64,000 bases of DNA from Bin87 sp965262485 (GCA_965262485.1 OZ253540.1:248001-312000), one strand, 5' to 3'. Numbered from the stretch's first letter, positions 33,772 through 43,216 are shown. The notes: generated by a model from the sequence alone, not told the origin. A program made the numbers and translations.

Positions 33772-34680
33772 CTACCCGTTGATTACTTCCCTGAACTCCC
33801 GGATCGCGTTGATGTGGGCGTCGGGAGTATTCAGGTTGGCCGACATGGTGTTCACCGAGAAGTGGGTGGCGCCCAGCCCACGCCACGTTTCAGCGGTGGC
33901 CTGCCAATACTCGGGATCACCGTCCGAGTAGTTGACCCGGGATTCCATGCCCAGGGCGTCCGGGTCTCGGCCGGCGTCCGCCGCAGCCTGGCGGACTCTC
34001 GCGATGGTGGCAGCCGCCATGGGGTCGTCGCACTGAAACTGCGGGAACCAGCCATCAGCACACCGGCCCACTCTGCTGAGCACACGGTCGGGCGGAATAG
34101 GTCCGCGCCCGCGGCTGCCAGCTCCCATCCAGATTGGGATTGGCCGTTGCACGGGAGGAGGGTTGATCCCGGCATGAGTAATGTTGTGGTATTTGCCGTG
34201 ATAATCGACGACTTCTTCAGTCCAGAGCCGGCGCAGCAATTCCATCTGTTCCTCGGCTCTCCGTCCCCGCGTGGAAAAATCTTCGCCCAACGCCTCGTAC
34301 TCGACGTGGTTCCAACCCACGCCGATGCCCAACCTTAATCGCCCCCCGCTCAATATATCGACCTCGGCAGCCTGCTTGGCGACGAGAGCGGTTTGCCTTT
34401 GGCCCAGGATAAGGATTGCCGAAACGAGCTCTACCCTGGTGGTGAGCGCAGCCATGTATCCGAAAGCCACGAAGATCTCGTGAAACATGCTGTCTTTCGT
34501 GTAGCTGCCCGTCCACGGCTGATGGTAAGCGGTATCGGCTCCCAGAACATGGTCATAGGCAATGATGTGAGCGAATCCCAGTTGCTCGGCCGCCTGCACG
34601 TAATCCCGAACGGCAATTGGGTCGGCTCCTATCTCAGTCTGGGGAAACACTACTCCAATCTGCATTTGTTGGTCCGGCAT
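33772..34680 (-). CDS. LLM-class F420-dependent oxidoreductase (TIGR03619-like)
   Basis: A 302-residue luciferase-like monooxygenase-fold protein. It has the N-terminal strand QIGVVFPQTEIGADP, AEQLGFAHIIAYDHVLG with the conserved His, RVELVSAILILGQRQTALVAKQAAEVDILSGGRLRLGIGVGWNHVEYEAL in the middle, and an RPIPIWMGAGSRG block. The pattern is that of the F420-using group. Its substrate cannot be inferred. An SD-like GGAG precedes the ATG. It lies 87 bp from the SDR in the same direction. Confidence 0.87.
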   Translation of the reverse strand: MPDQQMQIGVVFPQTEIGADPIAVRDYVQAAEQLGFAHIIAYDHVLGADTAYHQPWTGSYTKDSMFHEIFVAFGYMAALTTRVELVSAILILGQRQTALVAKQAAEVDILSGGRLRLGIGVGWNHVEYEALGEDFSTRGRRAEEQMELLRRLWTEEVVDYHGKYHNITHAGINPPPVQRPIPIWMGAGSRGRGPIPPDRVLSRVGRCADGWFPQFQCDDPMAAATIARVRQAAADAGRDPDALGMESRVNYSDGDPEYWQATAETWRGLGATHFSVNTMSANLNTPDAHINAIREFREVING

Positions 34681-34789
34681 ACCACTCCTCCAAGCGCCTG
34701 GGGATAAATGACTTGGATGCGATTGTACAGTGCCCTCAGGGGGGCGGCAATTCAGGGGAACCCGGGATACGGCGGAATTCGCGCCGGTA

Positions 34790-34984
34790 TCAGGATGTAG
34801 CCCAAACCAGATTCCAGATCAGGAAAAAGGCAATGACAGCGCACCATCCCAACACAATGCAGATCCGGTACAGCCGCGTGAACCACAGATATTCCCACAC
34901 TGGCAACCTGCGCTCGCGAGCCCTGGCTGAATCAGAATCGGCGCTGGCCCATATCCAGTTGCCGATCCGGCTAATTCCAATCAT
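34790..34984 (-). CDS. possible small membrane protein
   Basis: A 64-residue reading frame with one hydrophobic segment (RICIVLGWCAVIAFFLIWNLVW) near the C-terminus and a basic stretch in the middle. There is no match I recognise. It sits between the aapP gene and the LLM oxidoreductase in the same direction. A small tail-anchored protein is plausible, but the frame may be accidental. Confidence 0.35.
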   Translation of the reverse strand: MIGISRIGNWIWASADSDSARARERRLPVWEYLWFTRLYRICIVLGWCAVIAFFLIWNLVWATS

Positions 34985-35052
34985 GGCCGTTCACTAAAAC
35001 GATGGATTTGGCGATCCGGATGCTCAACCTGTGCTGATACACTGGGTTCAGG

Positions 35053-35808
35053 TTAGAGGATCTGAGAAAGGAAATGCTTAACCCGTTCGTGGCGCGGGTT
35101 GTTAAAAAATTCATCGGGTGGTTGGTCTTCGACAATCAGGCCCTCGTCGAACATAACGATGCGGTCGGCCACCTCGCGGGCGAATCCAAGTTCGTGGGAA
35201 ACCGCCAGTATGGTCATCTGGGACGCCGCCAATTCGTGCATTACTTCGAGCACTTCCTTGATCATCTCCGGGTCCAGCGCGGAGGTTGGCTCGTCGAAGA
35301 GCATGATGCTGGGTTGCATGGCCAGGGCCCGGGCTATGGCCACCCGCTGCTGCTGACCGCCCGAAAGCTGCGCCGGGTATTTGTCGGCCTGCTCCGGGAT
35401 GCCCACGCGCTCCAGCAATTCCATTGCAATGGCTTCTGCCTCCTGAGCCGGCAGCTTGCGCACCTTCATGGGAGCCAGCGTGATGTTGCGCATCACGCTC
35501 AGATGCGGGAACAGGTTGAAGGACTGGAAAACCATCCCCACGTCCCGGCGGATGGCATCGACGTTGCGCACGTCGTTGGACAACTCAATCCCATCAACAA
35601 ATATCTCGCCGCGCTGGTGCTGTTCCAGCCGGTTCAGAGTGCGAATGAAGGTGGACTTGCCGGAACCCGAAGGCCCAATGATGACGACCACTTCGCCGCG
35701 TTTGACAGTGGTCGTAATGCCCCGCAAAGCGTGGAAATTGCCAAACCACTTATGAACGTCGTTGCAGACGATGATGTTGTCGGTTGCGGCGGCAGTATCA
35801 GCACTCAT
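35053..35808 (-). CDS. aapP: general amino-acid ABC transporter ATP-binding protein
   Basis: A 251-residue ABC ATPase of the GlnQ/AapP polar-amino-acid family. The Walker A GPSGSGKSTFIRTLNRLE is at about residues 45-62, the Q-loop in GMVFQSFNLFPHLSV, the signature LSGGQQQRVAIARALAM (about 146), Walker B IMLFDEPTSALDPEM and the H-loop VSHELGFA. The ATG at 35808 gives the normal family length; a longer frame merely reads through duplicated DNA. It belongs with the permeases and binding protein at 36.5-40.4 kb, but two copies of a small coiled-coil gene separate it from aapM. Confidence 0.93.
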   Translation of the reverse strand: MSADTAAATDNIIVCNDVHKWFGNFHALRGITTTVKRGEVVVIIGPSGSGKSTFIRTLNRLEQHQRGEIFVDGIELSNDVRNVDAIRRDVGMVFQSFNLFPHLSVMRNITLAPMKVRKLPAQEAEAIAMELLERVGIPEQADKYPAQLSGGQQQRVAIARALAMQPSIMLFDEPTSALDPEMIKEVLEVMHELAASQMTILAVSHELGFAREVADRIVMFDEGLIVEDQPPDEFFNNPRHERVKHFLSQIL

Positions 35809-35845
35809 AGTCGCGCCTCCGTTATGCGTTGGCCAAGTGAAGGAA

Positions 35846-36115
35846 TTACGCGGTTTCGGAGCGTTGGCGTTCCTGGGCCAGCTGCTCTTCCAACCGCCGG
35901 ATGAGGGCCACGGCTTCGTCGCGTTCTTTCCTTGCTTCGTCGCGTTCTTGCGTGGTCTCGTCGCGTGCTTTCCTTGCTTCAGCCCGCAGTTTTCTTTCTT
36001 CGTCCAGTTTCCGTTCCGCTTCAATGCGACGGCCCGATTCTCTCCAGTAAAGCATTATGTCCGGCCCTCCTACGATGCCATTCGCCAGCAACACGGCGGT
36101 CATTATCCGAATCAT
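35846..36115 (-). CDS. partial duplicate of the coiled-coil membrane protein
   Basis: An 89-residue frame that repeats the C-terminal two thirds of the gene just upstream, starting MIRIMTAVLLANG and ending in the same coiled coil (RRLEEQLAQERQRSETA). Compared with that gene it lacks the first membrane helix and has about 14 extra residues with ERDEA-type repeats in the coiled coil. It arose by a tandem duplication of about 250-280 bp (units about 35844-36124 and 36125-36370). Whether it is translated is unclear. Confidence 0.5.
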   Translation of the reverse strand: MIRIMTAVLLANGIVGGPDIMLYWRESGRRIEAERKLDEERKLRAEARKARDETTQERDEARKERDEAVALIRRLEEQLAQERQRSETA

Positions 36116-36128
36116 CAATTCGCCCGAA

Positions 36129-36518
36129 TTACGCGGTTTCGGAGCGTTGGCGTTCCTGGGCCAACTGCTCTTCCAACCGCCGGACGAGGGCCACGGCTTC
36201 GTCGCGTTCTTTCTTTGCTTCAGCCAGCAATTTTCTTTCTTCGTCCAGTTTCCGTTCCGCTTCAATGCGACGGCCCGATTCTCTCCAGTAAAGCATTATG
36301 TCCGGCCCTCCTACGATGCCATTCGCCAGCAACACGGCGGTCATTATCCGAATCATCAATTCGCCCGAAGTTAGGTCCGCTTCCCCATAACTGACGGCAT
36401 ATGTAATTGCGCCGATTAACACGTCCAGCGAGACATAAAATGCCATCCACGCCAGTCGACGCCAAAGTGCCCCCATTGCCTCAATCCTGTCCAGCCATTT
36501 TAGCAGAATTCTCTGCAA
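36129..36518 (-). CDS. small two-helix membrane protein with C-terminal coiled coil
   Basis: A 129-residue protein I do not recognise. Residues about 18-40 (LWRRLAWMAFYVSLDVLIGAI) and 53-75 (MIRIMTAVLLANGIVGGPDIML) are hydrophobic helices. From about residue 76 it is a charged coiled coil rich in Glu, Arg and Lys. It lies between aapM and aapP in the same direction, so it is likely part of the transporter transcript, perhaps as an accessory membrane component. A second, truncated copy follows it. Confidence 0.6.
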   Translation of the reverse strand: MQRILLKWLDRIEAMGALWRRLAWMAFYVSLDVLIGAITYAVSYGEADLTSGELMIRIMTAVLLANGIVGGPDIMLYWRESGRRIEAERKLDEERKLLAEAKKERDEAVALVRRLEEQLAQERQRSETA

Positions 36519-36526
36519 TACCTGGA

Positions 36527-37792
36527 CTATCTGACGCCCACGCCGAGATGCTGCTCAACCCGTCTGCTGATGTACGACATTCCATACGTGAACACCCAGA
36601 ACACCAGCGCCAGAAAGATGAAAAGCTCCCTCACGTTATCCAGGTACGGTAGAGCGCCATTTTCGACGTAAGTCGTGGCGAACTTGCGGCTGAGTTCCAG
36701 TATGTCCAGCATCCCGATGATGTACACCAGGGTCGTATCTTTGAACAGCGCGATGAATTGGCCCACGATGGTGGGAATTACGTTGCGGATAGCCTGGGGC
36801 AGCGAGATGAACATCGTCGTTTGCCATTGGGGCAATCCCAGGGCGCGAGCCGCCTCCTCCTGACCGGGATCGAGGGCCTGCAAACCTCCCCGGATGTTCT
36901 CCGCCATATAGGCCGCGCTGAACAGTGTGATGATGATGGCCGCCCGGAGCACCGAGTTCAGCGGGAAGTTTGCCGGGAATGCCAACGGCACCAGCACTTG
37001 GGACATAAACAGCAGAGTGATCAACGGTACGCCGCGGAACACCTCGATGAACACCACACACATCAGTTTAACCACCGGCAACCGGCTGCGCCGTCCCAGC
37101 GCCAGCGCAATCCCAATGGGAAAGCTTGCTACAATGCCGGCCACCGCCAACAGCAGATTCAGCATCAACCCGCCCCAATGCAATACCGAGACCGGTTGCA
37201 GGCCGGGCACTCCGGGAAGACCTCGGAGTAACACCAACGTCAACAGGAACGCAAGCACGCTAATGGTGGCTACCCAACGCCAGGCGCCCAAAGGCGTGTA
37301 ACGGGCCAGAGCCCAGCCCACCAGCAGCGACGGCATGTTTGCCAGCAGCAGCAGGCGCACATCCCATCCCATCCGCTCCAGACTGTAGGGAAGGAATGCA
37401 AAAAGCGAGACCACCACAACGACCATAATGGCAATGCGCCTGGCAATGCCGCCGCCGGCGACTACCCAGATCATTCCCAACAACAGAGTCACCATCATCA
37501 AGGCAACTTGAGGCCGCCAGAAACAGTTCTGTCCTGAACAGGCCGACTCCGCGTTGTACTGGCCGATTAGCAGCAGACCGCCCAGGGTCGAAATAACCGT
37601 GAAGTCGGCGTCTATCAGCAACCACCTCAAACCGTACCAAAGGACCAGGGCCGCCAATCCGCCGACCAGCAACGTGAGGGCGCTGTTGTACCAGTTGCTG
37701 AACAGGTTGGCGCGCAGCCAGCCAACCATCCCGGTTTCTGACCGTGGAGGAGGCAACGCCTCCGCAGGCATGGAGTCAGGAACGGTGGCCAT
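36527..37792 (-). CDS. aapM: general amino-acid ABC transporter permease (AapM-type)
   Basis: A 421-residue inner-membrane permease. Its N-terminal half has extra helices as in AapM/BztC, and the C-terminal half is the HisM/GlnP core with the EAA-loop sequence EEAARALGLPQWQTTMFISLPQAIRNVIPTI. It also has the FIEVFRGVPLITLLFM segment that typically opens the core. It is 3 bp upstream-adjacent to aapQ (stop at 37796), indicating translational coupling. The substrate set is polar amino acids by family. Confidence 0.92.
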   Translation of the reverse strand: MATVPDSMPAEALPPPRSETGMVGWLRANLFSNWYNSALTLLVGGLAALVLWYGLRWLLIDADFTVISTLGGLLLIGQYNAESACSGQNCFWRPQVALMMVTLLLGMIWVVAGGGIARRIAIMVVVVVSLFAFLPYSLERMGWDVRLLLLANMPSLLVGWALARYTPLGAWRWVATISVLAFLLTLVLLRGLPGVPGLQPVSVLHWGGLMLNLLLAVAGIVASFPIGIALALGRRSRLPVVKLMCVVFIEVFRGVPLITLLFMSQVLVPLAFPANFPLNSVLRAAIIITLFSAAYMAENIRGGLQALDPGQEEAARALGLPQWQTTMFISLPQAIRNVIPTIVGQFIALFKDTTLVYIIGMLDILELSRKFATTYVENGALPYLDNVRELFIFLALVFWVFTYGMSYISRRVEQHLGVGVR

Positions 37793-37795
37793 CGG

Positions 37796-38998
37796 TTATC
37801 TGCTCACAATCCTGATACGGCGGTTGTACAGGTTGCCTATCAGCGAGTAAGACAGGCTCATCGCCAGGTAGGCGGCCATGATCAGGATGAAAATGGAGAC
37901 CGCCGGCGCGGTCTGCGTCATCGTTTTGGCTACACTGGTCAGGTCGGAATAACCGATTGCCCCGGCCAGGCTGCTGTTTTTGGTGAGATTGAGGAACTGG
38001 CTAATCAGCGGTGGAATGATGACGCGCAGCGCTTGCGGAAACGTAACATTGCACAGGGTGCCCATGGTTGACAGCCCCAACGCGCGGGCGGCTTCAGTTT
38101 GCCCGCGTCCCACCGACTGGATGCCGGCGCGGACGATTTCGGCAATGAATGACGAGGTGTACAGCACCAGCCCAATCTGCAGGGCCAGCAGGCCGCCGGA
38201 GATGGTGAACCCGCCGGCTATCCGCCCGAAAGTGCCTTGGGGCGCCGGCTGCGAGATAACAAAGGGCGCGCTGCCGGCAAGACTGATGACCAACCAGGCC
38301 GCCGCTCCGATGATTACGGCGGCGGCAAAGCCGGCTATCAGCGGATAGGAGGCGACGCCGGTTGCGATTTCCCGCTGGGTCAGCCGGCGATGGATAACCA
38401 CCCAGGCGACGACGGCAACCACCGCAAAGGCCAGCCACGCAATGCCCGCGGCCAATCCCTGGGGGAAGGGGAACGGCATGGATATGCCCCCGTTGTTTAC
38501 GTACAACCGATTGGCGATGACATATCCCTCCCGCACCGGGGGCAAGGCCAGCACGATATAGAACCAGAAGTACAACTGGATCAGCAGGGGCACGTTGCGA
38601 AAGAACTCGATATACACCAGCGACAGCTTCGCCACCAGCCAGTTGCCCGACAGCCGGGAAACGCCGACGAATATTCCCACCAGCGTGGCCAGAATGACGC
38701 CAACGATTGACACTGCGATGGTGTTGACCGCCGCGACGCCGAAAGCATAGAGGAAGGAATCCGACTTTTCGTAAGGCAGGAAGTGCTGGCCAATGGGCGT
38801 CTGGTAAGCGCGGGACAGGAAACTGAACCCGTAGGGAATTTCCCGCTCCTCGATTGCGCTGGCGATGTTGAAGAAAAACCAGGCAACCAGAAACACCACC
38901 AGAAAGCCCGACACAATTTGCGCTGCCCACTGGATTACCTGGGCGTGCCGCCAGACCGGGATGCCCTGGTAGGTTAACCTGCTCTGTATCGTCGTCAT
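37796..38998 (-). CDS. aapQ: general amino-acid ABC transporter permease (AapQ-type)
   Basis: A 400-residue permease that pairs with aapM. It has the AapQ-like N-terminal segment FNIASAIEEREIPYGFSFLSRAYQTPIGQ, the VYIEFFRNVPLLIQLYFWF block and the EAA loop TEAARALGLSTMGTLCNVTFPQALRVIIPPL. The ATG at 38998 is preferred over an upstream in-frame ATG because the homology starts there. Its gene is followed directly by aapM. Confidence 0.92.
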   Translation of the reverse strand: MTTIQSRLTYQGIPVWRHAQVIQWAAQIVSGFLVVFLVAWFFFNIASAIEEREIPYGFSFLSRAYQTPIGQHFLPYEKSDSFLYAFGVAAVNTIAVSIVGVILATLVGIFVGVSRLSGNWLVAKLSLVYIEFFRNVPLLIQLYFWFYIVLALPPVREGYVIANRLYVNNGGISMPFPFPQGLAAGIAWLAFAVVAVVAWVVIHRRLTQREIATGVASYPLIAGFAAAVIIGAAAWLVISLAGSAPFVISQPAPQGTFGRIAGGFTISGGLLALQIGLVLYTSSFIAEIVRAGIQSVGRGQTEAARALGLSTMGTLCNVTFPQALRVIIPPLISQFLNLTKNSSLAGAIGYSDLTSVAKTMTQTAPAVSIFILIMAAYLAMSLSYSLIGNLYNRRIRIVSR

Positions 38999-39081
38999 AA
39001 GCGTTTGATGGCGCCAGGTTCGGCTTGGGCACATTCTAACTTATTGTGGGTGGCGGTTCACCCTGCGCAAAGATAATCGTA

Positions 39082-39105
39082 GGGGCGGGTCTTAAAACCC
39101 GCCCC
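39082..39105. repeat. short REP-type hairpin aggggcgggt...acccgcccc
   Basis: A 9-bp perfect stem (ggggcgggt/acccgcccc) with a six-base loop, in the gap between the binding-protein and permease genes. The same hairpin type occurs after the Rieske gene at 43188-43216. It could attenuate or stabilise the aap transcript downstream of aapJ, but it is probably a dispersed repeat. Confidence 0.6.
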
Positions 39106-39147
39106 GATTAGGTTCGCATTCAGGATGCGGCGAATGTCGCCGTTGGA

Positions 39148-40392
39148 TTACCGCAGGGGCGCAGCATAAATCTGGCCGCCCTTGGGGCAATCGTCGCACG
39201 GAGCGTTGGCCCACAGCGCGTTGCGGCCATTCTCTCGCGGCAGGTTGATGCCCGCGGGGCCCAGGTTGCGGTCGTAAATCTCGCCGTAGTTGCCCACGGC
39301 TTTGATTACGTCCTGGGCGGCGGTGTCGCTGATGCCCAAGTCTCCCTGGCCGTAAGAACCTGCCAGGCCGAAGAGGCGGTCAACCTTGGTGTCGTCGGTA
39401 ACAGCGCTGGGAACGTTGTCGGAGGTTACGCCGTAAGCTTCGGCATAGATCAGAATGCCCATCACCGTTTTCACGATGTCGAACCACTGGTCATCGCCGT
39501 GGGGAACCACCGGCCCCAAAGGTTCCTCGGAGATGGTCTCCGGCAGAATCACGTGCTCGGCCCGGCTGGACAGGGATGTGCCCAACGCTGCCAGTTGAGA
39601 GCGGTCGTTGGTGAAAGCGTCGCACTGGCCGGCTTCGTAGGCAGCGACCACGGCGGCGGTGTCTTCAAAAGTTAGCGCTTCAATGTTCAGCCCGTTCTGG
39701 CTGGAGAAATCGGCCAGGTTCAGCTCGGTTGTCGTGCCCTGGGTTACGCAGACGCTGGCGCCTTCCAGTTCCAGCGCGCTGGTAATGCCCAGACTCTTGT
39801 TCACCATGAAACCCTGACCGTCATAGAACATAGTCTGGGCGTAGTTGCCCCAGGACGCATCGCGCGATGTGGTCCACGTTACGGTACGAACCAGCATGTC
39901 AACTTCGCCGGACTGGATCGTTGGCCCGCGTTCGGAAGCGGTGATCAAGCGGATTTCGATGGCGTTGGGATCGCCCAGCACCGCGGCGGCCAAGGCGCGG
40001 CACAGGTCGATGTCGAATCCAACGTTGTTTCCTGATGCGTCAATGTAACCGTAGCCCGGCACGTCGTTGCGGCTGGCACAAACCACATGGCCGCGATCCC
40101 GAACGACTGCAAGCCTGCTATCGCCCTGGTTGTTGGCTGAGGTGGCCTCGCCGCCGCCGCCCGGCATGGCGGTGGCCTCGGTCGGTTGAGTGGCCGTCAT
40201 GGTCGGCTCGGCGCCCCCGGAAGCGCCAGTGGCCGTTGCTTCAACCATTTGGGTGGTGCCAGTAGCGGCGGCCGTGGGTCCGGTGGAACCGGAGGGGTCG
40301 GTTGTGGCGGCATCTTCCGAGGTGCATGCCAGAGCGGCGAGTACAACTATCAGAATTGCGGCGCCAGCGATGTATTTTACAAAACGATTCAT
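39148..40392 (-). CDS. aapJ: amino-acid ABC transporter substrate-binding lipoprotein
   Basis: A 414-residue periplasmic binding protein. The signal segment FVKYIAGAAILIVVLAALAC ends in a lipobox LAAC-type Cys (residue about 23), followed by a Thr/Ala/Glu-rich linker of about 70 residues. The family 3 binding domain begins at RLAVVRDRGHVVCASRNDVPGYGYIDASG and contains GFDIDLCRALAAAVLGD and ARNTVTWTTSRD-like TVTWTTSRDASWGNYAQTMFYDGQG, the AapJ/BztA pattern. It opens the operon aapJ-aapQ-aapM-(two coiled-coil genes)-aapP. Start at the ATG at 40392. Confidence 0.92.
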   Translation of the reverse strand: MNRFVKYIAGAAILIVVLAALACTSEDAATTDPSGSTGPTAAATGTTQMVEATATGASGGAEPTMTATQPTEATAMPGGGGEATSANNQGDSRLAVVRDRGHVVCASRNDVPGYGYIDASGNNVGFDIDLCRALAAAVLGDPNAIEIRLITASERGPTIQSGEVDMLVRTVTWTTSRDASWGNYAQTMFYDGQGFMVNKSLGITSALELEGASVCVTQGTTTELNLADFSSQNGLNIEALTFEDTAAVVAAYEAGQCDAFTNDRSQLAALGTSLSSRAEHVILPETISEEPLGPVVPHGDDQWFDIVKTVMGILIYAEAYGVTSDNVPSAVTDDTKVDRLFGLAGSYGQGDLGISDTAAQDVIKAVGNYGEIYDRNLGPAGINLPRENGRNALWANAPCDDCPKGGQIYAAPLR

Positions 40393-40554
40393 TGGATAAT
40401 AATCTCCTGTGTGGGGCTGGGAATTTATTTGCCTACTGCCGGACACAGTAAGTGTTGCAAAGGTTATCGCATATTGCAATATCGTGGCCCTATTGTTTAC
40501 TGCAGATTTCCCAATAATCGGACACCAGATAATCGGACACCACGTTCGTCGTAC

Positions 40555-41337
40555 CTATTCGAACGCCCAGTATCGCAAGGCGGATTCACCGAACATTTTC
40601 GCAATGTCCTGGGCCGGGCACCAGGAATCCACCTGTTCCATCGTGTGGGCCAGAGAATTGCGGTAGCCCTCCCGGTTGGTGACGCGCGGCCAGTCGGAGC
40701 CCCAAACCATCCGGTCCGGACCGAAAGCGTCGTAGGCCATGCGCACGTACGGCGGCGTATTGGCATAGGGGAACGGCGGGTCGCTGATCTCACCCATGCC
40801 ATGAATTTTGATCGCCGTATTATCGAAGCGGGACAACGTCAACGCCGCGCGGAACACGTCGTCGGATGGCATTGAATCGGCTCCGATGGCGTAGATGCCC
40901 ATGCCGGCCAGGTGTTCGATGATTACGGTCAGGTTGGGCAATGACCCTACCATCTCGGCGAATTCGGGTGATGCGAAGCCCTCCGCCGAGCCCCAGACGC
41001 TTACCGACATTCCCAAATCGGCAGCTCGGCGCCATATAGCCAGCGGGTCATTTCCCGGTGAGCGGTGAAAATTGCGAATACGCAGGGTCTCTGCCCCAGC
41101 TGCGTGTAGACTCTCCAACATATCGCCGGCAGCAGGATCATCGACGTCAACGCGGCATACGACCGAAAACCGTCCGGGGAAGCGATGCTTGCATTCCAGT
41201 ACATACGAATTGTCCAGGGTGGCGGTGGATTGCACTAACACCGTTTTCGACACGCCGTTCAGCTCCATTTGGGCCAGCAACATTTCCACCGGTTCGTATT
41301 GGTTGCGTCCGATGTGAACATGTGTATCGATAATCAT
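40555..41337 (-). CDS. amidohydrolase family 2 protein
   Basis: A 260-residue TIM-barrel hydrolase. The metal ligands are the N-terminal IIDTHVHIG (HxH at residues about 5-7), a later His in VIIEHLAG (about 141) and the Asp in VWGSDWPRVTN (about 217). This is the amidohydrolase 2 group, which includes decarboxylases and lactonases for aromatic or dicarboxylate substrates. Substrate unknown. Its ATG follows repeat B7 at a distance. Confidence 0.85.
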   Translation of the reverse strand: MIIDTHVHIGRNQYEPVEMLLAQMELNGVSKTVLVQSTATLDNSYVLECKHRFPGRFSVVCRVDVDDPAAGDMLESLHAAGAETLRIRNFHRSPGNDPLAIWRRAADLGMSVSVWGSAEGFASPEFAEMVGSLPNLTVIIEHLAGMGIYAIGADSMPSDDVFRAALTLSRFDNTAIKIHGMGEISDPPFPYANTPPYVRMAYDAFGPDRMVWGSDWPRVTNREGYRNSLAHTMEQVDSWCPAQDIAKMFGESALRYWAFE

Positions 41338-41394
41338 CGTAAATCTCCAACCTGATGCGGGCTAAATGGCGACCACTTCCAACGGGTCCAATAT

Positions 41395-41592
41395 AGCATC
41401 GCATAAAAAAGACTCGGCATTATGCCTGACGCGCGCCCCTCACCCCCGGCCCCTCTCCCGCCGGGAGAGGGGGACTGCCGTTTTACATCGATGGACAAGA
41501 TGGACAGGATTTTGGGCGGGGCAGGGGTCGGGATTGCCGACTCCCGCATCGAGTACGGGTGGCAATGACAGATTAAAGTGGGTACGCGTGAG
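41395..41592. repeat. family B composite element, copy B7
   Basis: A composite of about 200 bp. A palindromic ctcacccccggcccctctcc/gggagaggggg module is followed by a gacaagatggacaggatttt module and a single family B right end (ggcaatgacagattaaagtg, ggtacgcgtgag). The left B end is missing. It lies in 41338-41858 between divergent genes. The rest of that gap is presumed promoter; a 63-codon open frame at 41627-41815 has no features I would trust. Confidence 0.7.
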
Positions 41593-41858
41593 GACATTAA
41601 GCAAATTGACCTGTAACAGGGAATCCGTGATAATGCGGGAGATTATTGGTACATTCAGCGAAAAGGTATACGGTCGTAGCGGCGTTCGTCTTTGGGCCTG
41701 CGTACAACTGCCGGATATGCCCATTCGTTCCACGGGACAAGATTTACTGCAGGTAAATCGCCGGTTATCGCTCGCTCGCCGGGATTCGCCGGCGTATGCG
41801 GTTTGTAACCCGTAAGGAACCGCCCCACAATTCAGGCGGAAGAGGGAGGAACAGCCCC

Positions 41859-43163
41859 ATGATTTCACAGGCCGATAACATTACCCTAACCCAGGTGGGA
41901 TCCGGCACACCGATGGGTGACTTGATGCGCCGCTACTGGATGCCGGCGCTGCTGTCGTGGGAGCTCGCCGAACCGGATGGTGAACCAGTGCGCCTGAAAC
42001 TGCTGGGCGAGCAGCTGGTTGCGTTTCGCGACACCGAGGGGCGCATCGGCCTGCTGGAAGAACTATGTCCACATCGCCTGGTTTCGCTGTGGCTGGGCCG
42101 CAACGAAGAATGTGGGTTGCGCTGCGTTTATCACGGCTGGAAATTCGACGTCAACGGCCAGTGCGTCGACATGATGAACGAGCCCGCGGACAGTGATTTT
42201 CCGTCGAAAATGACGACGGTGTCTTACCCCACAATTGAGATGGGCGGCGTGATTTGGGCCTACATGGGGCCGAAAGAATATGTTCCTGATCCGCCAAACT
42301 TTGAGTGGGCTGCTGTGCCGGCAACGCACCGTCACGTTACCAAGAACATGCAGGAGTGCAACTGGCTGCAGGCGCTGGAAGGGGGGATCGACTCTGCCCA
42401 CGCCACGATTCTGCACCGGACGCTCAGGGCCGACACCACCCACGCCGGCCTGCGGATTGACTCGCCACATGTGCAGGGTCGGCCGCCTGAACTTGAGGTG
42501 GATATAACCGACTACGGTTATCGTTACGCCGGGATTCGCTCGCTGGGAGACGAGGGCAACCACATCAGGGCTTATCATTTCATCATGCCGTTCCACCAGA
42601 TCCGCGCTAGTCAACGCGGATACCGGGGCCGGCCCGGGCCAGCGGGTTTCCTCGCTTCCGGACACATGTGGGTGCCCACGGACGACAACTCGGTCATGGT
42701 GTGGAACTGGGACTTGTCGTACGATGATCCGATCGGGGATGAAGAGCGTGTGGAGATGGACCGCAGCTACGGCCGGGGTCCTGAGCACATGCAGGACAAC
42801 TTCCGAACCAGGGTTAATCGGGACAATAACTGGATGATTAACCGCGATGTTCAGAAAACGGAAACCTTCAGCGGCATCGATGGCGTGAACGCTCAGGACG
42901 TTGCCGTGCAGGAAAGCATGGGTTATGTGGTAGACCGCACCAGGGAGAACCTGTCCCGCACCGACATGGCGATCATTTATGCTCGCCGCATGTTGCTGCA
43001 GGCTACCCGCACCGTTGCCGAAGGGGAGACGCCACCGGGCGTCGCCGGCAATTACTACATGCTGCGACCAGCACAGGCGGTTTTGCCCGTGGACGTGGAT
43101 TGGCGGGACGCGCTGTGGGACGATTTGTACCCTGACGGCTCCCAAGAACGGAACGGGAAGTAG
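41859..43163 (+). CDS. Rieske non-heme iron oxygenase, phthalate-dioxygenase type
   Basis: A 434-residue oxygenase alpha subunit. The N-terminal Rieske [2Fe-2S] domain has LCPHRLVSLW (CxH) and CGLRCVYHGWKFD (CxxH), about residues 68-105. The catalytic domain holds the mononuclear iron site in NWLQALEGGIDSAHATILH (about residues 169-187) and ends with the family's usual VDRTRENLSRTDMAIIYARRML (about 370). It is the single-component-oxygenase type with no partner reductase next to it. GGGAGG precedes the ATG at 41859 by about 8 bp. The substrate is likely an aromatic or heteroaromatic acid, by family only. Confidence 0.88.
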   Translation: MISQADNITLTQVGSGTPMGDLMRRYWMPALLSWELAEPDGEPVRLKLLGEQLVAFRDTEGRIGLLEELCPHRLVSLWLGRNEECGLRCVYHGWKFDVNGQCVDMMNEPADSDFPSKMTTVSYPTIEMGGVIWAYMGPKEYVPDPPNFEWAAVPATHRHVTKNMQECNWLQALEGGIDSAHATILHRTLRADTTHAGLRIDSPHVQGRPPELEVDITDYGYRYAGIRSLGDEGNHIRAYHFIMPFHQIRASQRGYRGRPGPAGFLASGHMWVPTDDNSVMVWNWDLSYDDPIGDEERVEMDRSYGRGPEHMQDNFRTRVNRDNNWMINRDVQKTETFSGIDGVNAQDVAVQESMGYVVDRTRENLSRTDMAIIYARRMLLQATRTVAEGETPPGVAGNYYMLRPAQAVLPVDVDWRDALWDDLYPDGSQERNGK

Positions 43164-43187
43164 GCGGCGACACACCCAACGAACGAT

Positions 43188-43216
43188 GTAGGGACGGGTT
43201 TCAAACCCGCCCCTAC
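43188..43216. repeat. REP-type hairpin after the Rieske gene
   Basis: A near-perfect inverted repeat gtagggacgggttt/aaacccgcccctac in the 78 bp between the Rieske gene and the convergent antitoxin-like gene. It is of the same type as 39082-39105. It may act as a bidirectional terminator. Confidence 0.6.

Noticed and set aside
41627..41815. A 63-codon open frame upstream of the Rieske gene
   Set aside because: No motif, no clear SD, and it lies in the presumed promoter region next to repeat B7.
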